Of a stretch of 12,174 nucleotides of DNA, positions 7,669-12,174 are shown piece after piece. Origin of the DNA: a bacterium (GTDB lineage: Bacteria; SZUA-79; Acidulodesulfobacterales; Acidulodesulfobacteraceae); NCBI GenBank assembly GCA_021828445.1, contig JAJZJD010000024.1, positions 1 to 12,174 on the forward strand. Direction: 5' to 3'. The notes beneath the pieces were generated by a model. The model was given only the letters and a program-made list of their open reading frames with translations, made no database searches and was not told the origin of the DNA. The translations under genes and the position numbers were made by a program. How positions within the stretch are numbered: position 1 is the first letter of the stretch; each line of letters begins with the position of its first letter.

Positions 7669-8312
7669 TGAAATATTATCCCGTCAACCTTAATATTGCC
7701 GGAAAAAAAGTCCTCGTCGTCGGCGGCGGTTCGGTCGCTTCCAGAAAAGTCGAAAGGCTTAACGAACGCGGAGCCGATATAACCGTTATAGCTCCTGAAA
7801 TATCGGAAGAAATTAAAAAACTTGCCGATAAAAGCGCCATAAAAATTATTGAAAGAGGATATGAGACCGGTGATGAGGAAGGAGCGTTTGCCGTTTTTTG
7901 CGCAGTATCGGCAGGAGAAGAAAATTCCAGGATGGAAAAAAAACTTTACGAAAGATGCGTTAAAAAAAATATTTTAATAAATGTCGCCGACAAGCCGGAT
8001 TTTTGTACTTTTACCCTTCCGGCGCTTGTTTCGAGGGGCGAATTCGATATAGCGATTTTTACGAGCGGACACAGTCCGAGGCTTGCCAGAAAAATCAGGG
8101 AAGATTTAGAAAAAGTTTACGGTGAAGAATACGATACTTACGTTAAAATCCTCGGTTTTATAAGAAAAGAGATTAAATTAAAAAAATATCCTCAGAGTAA
8201 AAATCAAGAACTTTTTGAAGAACTAATTAATTCTGACCTTTTCGAGCTTATAAAGGATAAACGATTTTCCGAAGCAAGTCTTTTTATAAGCAATTTTATT
8301 AAGAGGGCATAA
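7668..8312 (+). CDS. sirC: Precorrin-2 dehydrogenase / sirohydrochlorin ferrochelatase (Met8/CysG N-terminal type)
   Basis: Oxidises precorrin-2 to sirohydrochlorin with NAD and, in the bifunctional members, inserts iron to give sirohaem. The NAD loop VVGGGSVASRK covers residues 17-27. The conserved NVADKP (105-110) carries D108, which matches the Asp needed by Met8. DFCTFTLPALVSRG and SGHSPRLARKIREDLE complete the family pattern. The fold ends in a short helical C-terminal domain. Length 214 means it lacks the methyltransferase half of CysG; that activity is supplied by the cobA gene at the end of the window. Whether this protein also chelates iron, or only dehydrogenates as B. megaterium SirC does, cannot be read from sequence alone. 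The start shares one base with the previous stop; GGTGA at 7657-7661 may serve as ribosome binding site. Confidence 0.92.
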   Translation: MKYYPVNLNIAGKKVLVVGGGSVASRKVERLNERGADITVIAPEISEEIKKLADKSAIKIIERGYETGDEEGAFAVFCAVSAGEENSRMEKKLYERCVKKNILINVADKPDFCTFTLPALVSRGEFDIAIFTSGHSPRLARKIREDLEKVYGEEYDTYVKILGFIRKEIKLKKYPQSKNQELFEELINSDLFELIKDKRFSEASLFISNFIKRA

Positions 8313-8319
8313 AAACGCA

Positions 8320-9138
8320 ATGCTTAAAGAACTGTATTTAATTCCTTTAATTATATATATTTTTTCTTATATTGTTTTTGCGTTTAAAGACAAAAAATAT
8401 TATAAACTTTTTATCTATTTAATTTATGCAGGTTTTATATGCCAGAGCATAATTTTTTTAACATTTTTGGGAATTAAAGGGTTTGCGGTGCCTGTCCATA
8501 TAGACAGATTCGTTTTTTTTAATGCATGGATTTTGATGTCGGTAGTGGTAATATTCGGCTTTTTTTATAAAGTCGAATATATTTTACTATATATTACCCC
8601 TTTAGTCGCGCTAAATTTGATAATAGCTTTTTTTGTTCCGCATGTACATGTAAGACCGGTTATGGAAAATACGGACAGAATTATTCTCCTCACTCATATA
8701 CTGCTGATATTGATAGGCGATTCCCTTTTTGCCCTTGCTTTTATAGTTTCTTTAATATATATTTTTCAGGAAAGAAAAATAAAGAGTAAAAAGAATTTAA
8801 AAATCTTAGATATGCCTTCAAGCGGGGGCTACAATTTAGAACTGCTGGATAATATAAACTATATTTGTTTAAAAGTAGGTTTCCCGTTTATAACTATAGG
8901 AATAGTTATGGGGATTTATCTGTCGAGTTCCTTGTTTAAAACATTTTTAGTCGTCAAGCCTATCGAAATTATATCTTTGATAACGTGGTTTATTTATGCG
9001 GTTTTGCTGCATGAAAGAATGGCGAAAGGTTTAAGAGGAAAAAGGGCTGCAGTATTTAGTATTATGGGTTTTATGCTTATATTGGCCAGTTTGAGTTTCT
9101 CTTTTTATTTTTTTCCGGCTTTTCACGGATTTGAATAA
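8320..9138 (+). CDS. CcsA/HemX-family membrane protein (cytochrome c assembly domain)
   Basis: Polytopic inner-membrane protein with about eight hydrophobic segments (near residues 3-22, 29-52, 65-82, 86-106, 121-149, 187-204, 214-231 and 243-264). The family is recognisable from GDSLFALAFIVSLIYIFQER (133-152), LLDNINYICLKVGFPFITIG, SLITWFIYAVLLHERM (219-234) and GKRAAVFSIMGF. Histidines H126, H231 and H269 stand where the family has conserved His. The W-G-x-x-W-x-W-D-P-K-E motif of haem-handling CcsA proteins is gone: residues 206-217 read FKTFLVVKPIEI. A place directly before hemA fits HemX-type proteins, which in Bacillus influence HemA levels; a role in cytochrome c assembly is the alternative. 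AAGAGGG at 8301-8307 is 12 bases from the ATG, a weak ribosome binding site. Confidence 0.82.
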   Translation: MLKELYLIPLIIYIFSYIVFAFKDKKYYKLFIYLIYAGFICQSIIFLTFLGIKGFAVPVHIDRFVFFNAWILMSVVVIFGFFYKVEYILLYITPLVALNLIIAFFVPHVHVRPVMENTDRIILLTHILLILIGDSLFALAFIVSLIYIFQERKIKSKKNLKILDMPSSGGYNLELLDNINYICLKVGFPFITIGIVMGIYLSSSLFKTFLVVKPIEIISLITWFIYAVLLHERMAKGLRGKRAAVFSIMGFMLILASLSFSFYFFPAFHGFE

Positions 9139-9155
9139 TTAATAAATTTAAGAAA

Positions 9156-9170
9156 TATTATAGTATAATA
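9156..9170. promoter_or_regulatory. AT dyad with TATAAT just before hemA
   Basis: A perfect 7-1-7 inverted repeat (TATTATA-G-TATAATA) ends 6 bases before the hemA ATG at 9177. Its right arm holds a consensus -10 box, TATAAT, at 9164-9169. No good -35 box is seen at the right distance, and no ribosome binding site lies ahead of the ATG. If the box is used, transcription would start at about 9176, giving an almost leaderless hemA message. Such AT repeats also arise by chance in this composition. Confidence 0.35.
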
Positions 9171-9176
9171 AATTTT

Positions 9177-10580
9177 ATGGATATTTTAATTATTGGGTTA
9201 AATCATAAAACCTCAAATATAAGCGAAAGAGAAACGGTTTCAAAAAAACTTCTCACGCCGGAATTGAGGCTGGAGTTTACATCAAAACTGCTTGAACTTA
9301 AAGATGAAACCGGCAGACAGCTTATAAAAGAAATAGCCGTTCTTACGACATGCAACAGATCCGAATTTATTATGAATCTTTCTTACTGGACTCAGGGAAA
9401 AGGCGGACATGCGATTAAAAATTACATCGCTAAATATTTTTTCGACGATTTGGAAAAGGAAAAAATTTTATATATGTATCTTAACGAAGATGCCGTAAGA
9501 CATCTTTTTACGGTAGCGTCAAGTTTAGACTCCATGATAATAGGCGAACCGCAGATACTTGGACAGTTAAAAGGAGCTTATAATGAGGCGTGCAAGTTTA
9601 ATACCAGCGGCCAGTTTTTAAATAAACTGTTCCATAAAGCTTTTAACTGCGCAAAAACGGTCAGAACGGAAACTAAAATAGCGGCTTCTCCCGTGTCGGT
9701 CAGCTATGCCGCCGTAGAACTGTCCCGCAAAATTTTTAACGGTTTGGAAGATAAAAAAGTGCTTCTTCTCGGTGCCGGCGAAATGGGCAAACTTACCGTA
9801 AAACATTTTATAAAATACGGCGTAAAAAATATCAATATAGCAAACAGAACCCCCGATAAAGCGCTCAGGTTCGTCGAAGAATCTTTTGAAGATAAGGAAA
9901 AAACATATTTAAACGTAATAGATTTTTCGGAATATTATAAAAACTTGCCGAATTCAGATATCGTTTTGTGTTCGACCGGTTCGGAAGATTATATATTAAA
10001 GTATGAAGATATATTACCTGTAATAAAAATGCGCAAACAGAAACCTCTATTTTTAATCGATATTTCTATGCCGAGAAACATAGATCCGGAAATAAATAAA
10101 ATACCCAACGTTTATTTATTCGACATCGACGACATCGGGAAAATGATAGAAAACAACATCGAAATCAGAAAGCATGAAGCCGATGCGGCTGTAGATTTGA
10201 TAAATGCCGCGGTAGGCGAGTTTATGAACTGGAAAGAATCGTTGAATACCGTTCCGGTTATAATATCTTTAAGGAATAAAATTAAAAATCTGCTTGAATC
10301 CGAATTGTCGAGATATATAACCGACGAAAAAGAAAAAGATATAGCAGTTAATTCTTTAACCAACAAACTGCTTCACGAACCGACCATGCTTATTAAAAAG
10401 TCGTCTTTAAACCCAGACGGAATAAATTCTATTAAAACCGTCAAGGCTCTTTTTAATCTTGATGCCGAAGATTCCCCCGATATTTCTAAAGATGTTTCCA
10501 AAAAGCATACCGCGGAATCGGAATCCGGATTGGGATCGGAGACGTTATATAATGAAACTAAAATAAAACTTGTAAAATAA
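9177..10580 (+). CDS. hemA: Glutamyl-tRNA reductase
   Basis: Reduces Glu-tRNA(Glu) to glutamate-1-semialdehyde with NADPH, the committed step of the C5 route to all tetrapyrroles. The catalytic Cys is C59 in VLTTCNRSEF. The substrate domain also shows SLDSMIIGEPQILGQLK (116-132) and SPVSVSYAAVELSRK. The NADPH loop LLLGAGEMG ends at residue 204, followed by NRTPDKA. The dimerisation part shows IDISMPRNIDPE and FDIDDIG, with LLHEPTMLIKK near the end. Length 467 exceeds the usual 415-435 because of a polar tail of about 38 residues after FNLD (430-467), rich in Ser, Asp, Glu and Lys. No ribosome binding site is visible ahead of the ATG. hemC follows 11 bases after the stop, so the two are probably cotranscribed. 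hemL is not in the window. Confidence 0.97.
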   Translation: MDILIIGLNHKTSNISERETVSKKLLTPELRLEFTSKLLELKDETGRQLIKEIAVLTTCNRSEFIMNLSYWTQGKGGHAIKNYIAKYFFDDLEKEKILYMYLNEDAVRHLFTVASSLDSMIIGEPQILGQLKGAYNEACKFNTSGQFLNKLFHKAFNCAKTVRTETKIAASPVSVSYAAVELSRKIFNGLEDKKVLLLGAGEMGKLTVKHFIKYGVKNINIANRTPDKALRFVEESFEDKEKTYLNVIDFSEYYKNLPNSDIVLCSTGSEDYILKYEDILPVIKMRKQKPLFLIDISMPRNIDPEINKIPNVYLFDIDDIGKMIENNIEIRKHEADAAVDLINAAVGEFMNWKESLNTVPVIISLRNKIKNLLESELSRYITDEKEKDIAVNSLTNKLLHEPTMLIKKSSLNPDGINSIKTVKALFNLDAEDSPDISKDVSKKHTAESESGLGSETLYNETKIKLVK

Positions 10581-10581
10581 A

Positions 10582-10585
10582 AAGG
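10582..10585 (+). promoter_or_regulatory. Ribosome binding site of hemC
   Basis: AAGG right after the hemA stop, 6 bases before the TTG at 10592. It supports the TTG start, as the protein then begins KIKLGTRGS, the normal HemC N-terminus. Confidence 0.6.
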
Positions 10586-10591
10586 CGCATT

Positions 10592-11548
10592 TTGAAAATC
10601 AAATTAGGAACAAGAGGAAGCAAACTGGCTTTATACCAGGCAAATCTCGTTAAAAACAGGCTGGAATCGCATTGCAAAAGTTCAAATGAGAATATAAGCA
10701 TAGAAATCATCACGGTAAAAACGACCGGAGATAAAATTTTAAATGCTTCGCTTAGCAGTTTCGGCGGAAAAGGTTTGTTCGTCAAAGAAATAGAAGAAGC
10801 GCTTTTTAGCGGAGATATAGACATTGCCGTCCACAGTTTAAAAGACGTGCCTCAAGTAATTCCGGAAGGCTTGGAAATAGGCGTAACCCTTAAAAGAGAC
10901 GATCCAAGCGACTGCATAATACTTAAGGAAAAACCGCAATCGCCTTTAACGGGTTATATCCAAGATTTAACTGGACTTTTAAAAAAAGGCGCGATCGTCG
11001 GCACTTCAAGTTTAAGAAGGCGCTCTCTTTTGGACAGATATTCCGAAGGGCTTATATTTGAACCTTTGAGAGGCAATATAGATACTAGACTCGAAAAAGT
11101 TAAAAAAGGTTTTTTCGATGCGATAGTTTTATCGTCTTCAGGATTAGCCAGACTTAATCTTCAGTCTTATATAGACGCTTATTTAGACCCTTCTATATAT
11201 ATACCCCAGTGCGGACAGGGGGTAATAGCAGTAGAATATAGAACAGGCAGAGACGATATTAAAGAATTTATGAAACCTTTAAACGACGAAGACACGTTTA
11301 AGGCGGTTTTTGCGGAAAGGGCGTGCATTAGGGCATTGGACTGCGGGTGCGCTTCGCCGGTAGGTGCATATGCTTACATTAAAGACGGTGAAATTTACAT
11401 AAAAGGTTTTGTTTCAAATACGGCAGGGGAATATTTGGAAGACGAATTTAAAGGCAAGAAAGAAGATTATGAAAATATCGGTAACGGCTTAGCCTTAAGG
11501 CTTATCGAAAAAGGCGCTATTGGAATACTCGGGAAAAATAATTTGTGA
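10592..11548 (+). CDS. hemC: Hydroxymethylbilane synthase (porphobilinogen deaminase)
   Basis: Joins four porphobilinogen units into linear hydroxymethylbilane, using a dipyrromethane cofactor bound to a Cys. TTG start. LGTRGSKLALYQA (5-17) opens domain 1. AVHSLKDVP carries the catalytic D85. GTSSLRRRSLL (137-147) and EPLRGNIDTRLEK (157-169) hold the Arg residues that bind substrate. IPQCGQGVIAVE (204-215) precedes domain 3, where the cofactor Cys is C253 in DCGCASPVGAYA. Length 318 is normal (305-320). All expected catalytic residues are present. It follows hemA by 11 bases. The next gene, cobA, starts 63 bases on, after a purely AT-rich gap in which I see no hairpin or promoter. hemD is not present between them. 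Confidence 0.97.
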   Translation: MKIKLGTRGSKLALYQANLVKNRLESHCKSSNENISIEIITVKTTGDKILNASLSSFGGKGLFVKEIEEALFSGDIDIAVHSLKDVPQVIPEGLEIGVTLKRDDPSDCIILKEKPQSPLTGYIQDLTGLLKKGAIVGTSSLRRRSLLDRYSEGLIFEPLRGNIDTRLEKVKKGFFDAIVLSSSGLARLNLQSYIDAYLDPSIYIPQCGQGVIAVEYRTGRDDIKEFMKPLNDEDTFKAVFAERACIRALDCGCASPVGAYAYIKDGEIYIKGFVSNTAGEYLEDEFKGKKEDYENIGNGLALRLIEKGAIGILGKNNL

Positions 11549-11611
11549 AATAAACAAAACAAAAATATTAATAATAAAATAACTAAATTATAAAAGGGAT
11601 TATAAGAACAT

Positions 11612-12174
11612 ATGAAGACTGAAGAAGTTAAAAAAACGGGCAAAGTTTATCTTGCAGGAGCCGGACCCGGAGATCCTGAACTGCTTACGCTTAAAACCAA
11701 AAGAATTCTCGGCGAAGCCGACGTAATAGTATATGACAGCCTTATTTCCGAGGAAATTTTATCTTACGCAAAAGAAGGATGCGAAATAATTTATGCAGGG
11801 AAAAGATCTTCAAACCACACTCTTCCTCAATATTCCATCAACGAACTTCTTGCGGAAAAAGCTAAAAACAACAGCGTCGTTTTAAGGCTTAAGGGCGGCG
11901 ACCCCTATCTTTTCGGAAGAGGCGGGGAAGAAGCAGAAAGGCTGTTTAAAGACAATATCGAATTTGAGGTAATACCGGGTATTTCTTCTTCCTTTGCCGT
12001 TCCGGCTTATGCGGGAATACCGCTGACCCACAGGGATTACGCTTCTACGGTAGCCATCGTTACGGGACATGAGGGGGAGCATAAGGAAAAAAGCACGATA
12101 AACTGGAAAGGATTGGCGGGAGCCGATACTATAGTCATATTAATGGGTTATAAAAATTTAGATTCCAATACTAG
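11612..12174 (+). CDS. cobA: Uroporphyrinogen-III C-methyltransferase (3' end missing)
   Basis: Transfers two methyl groups from SAM to uroporphyrinogen III, giving precorrin-2, the branch point to sirohaem and cobalamin. The frame is open from the ATG to the window edge, 187 codons plus two bases. Family motifs are in order: VYLAGAGPGDPELLTLK near the N-terminus, VIVYDSLIS, YAGKRSSNHTLPQ, the strongly conserved LKGGDPYLFGRGGEE, PGISSSFAVPAYAGIPLTHR, VTGHE, then ILMGYKNL. A stand-alone enzyme has about 250 residues; in many relatives the gene is longer because it is fused to HemD, which cannot be judged here. AAAGGGA at 11593-11599 lies 12 bases from the ATG, a rather distant ribosome binding site. 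Its product is the substrate of the precorrin-2 dehydrogenase encoded at 7668-8312, so the two genes complete the work of one CysG. Confidence 0.95.
   Translation, partial: MKTEEVKKTGKVYLAGAGPGDPELLTLKTKRILGEADVIVYDSLISEEILSYAKEGCEIIYAGKRSSNHTLPQYSINELLAEKAKNNSVVLRLKGGDPYLFGRGGEEAERLFKDNIEFEVIPGISSSFAVPAYAGIPLTHRDYASTVAIVTGHEGEHKEKSTINWKGLAGADTIVILMGYKNLDSNT

Noticed and set aside
11549..11611. Riboswitch (for example cobalamin type) or promoter before cobA
   Set aside because: 63 bases of almost pure A/T are too short for a cobalamin riboswitch and show no conserved box or stable stem.

Overview
The window holds an AT-rich, tightly packed stretch of chromosomal housekeeping genes. All eleven genes lie on the + strand, and most junctions are overlaps or gaps under 80 bases. 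The class A penicillin-binding protein, the MoaA/GyrA/GpsA protein types and the run of HemX-like protein, hemA, hemC and cobA resemble low-GC deltaproteobacteria in the broad sense (Desulfobacterota and relatives, possibly an Acidulodesulfobacterales/SZUA-79-like lineage). That placement is inference from protein style and gene order; no rRNA or other marker settles it. I see no mobile genes, CRISPR array, tRNA or rRNA.

Left part (1-6581): the 3' part of a bifunctional peptidoglycan synthase (PBP1A type), then moaA (molybdopterin cofactor), gyrA (DNA gyrase subunit A, TTG start behind a strong ribosome binding site), and gpsA (glycerol-3-phosphate dehydrogenase), whose start overlaps the end of gyrA by 8 bases. 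Between moaA and gyrA lies a GC-richer near-perfect palindrome unlike its surroundings.

Right part (6662-12174): an OsmC-type protein, an AMMECR1-family protein (AmmeMemoRadiSam protein A), a Met8/CysG-N-type precorrin-2 dehydrogenase, a CcsA/HemX-family membrane protein, glutamyl-tRNA reductase (hemA), hydroxymethylbilane synthase (hemC), and the first 187 codons of uroporphyrinogen-III C-methyltransferase (cobA), which runs off the window. Four of these form a tetrapyrrole route: HemA opens it (Glu-tRNA to glutamate semialdehyde), HemC makes hydroxymethylbilane, CobA methylates uroporphyrinogen III to precorrin-2, and the dehydrogenase takes that to sirohydrochlorin and probably sirohaem. 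hemL, hemB and hemD are not in the window; hemD could be a separate gene downstream or fused to cobA. The layout suits a bacterium that needs sirohaem, for example for sulfite reductase, or that makes haem through sirohaem, but the window does not prove this.

I found no clearly new system. The points worth a second look are the palindrome before gyrA, the HemX-like protein that has lost its tryptophan-rich motif, the AT dyad with a perfect TATAAT just before hemA, the SxN-to-SxD change in the PBP transpeptidase, alanine at the gyrase quinolone position, and the close coupling of an AMMECR1-family gene to sirohaem synthesis.
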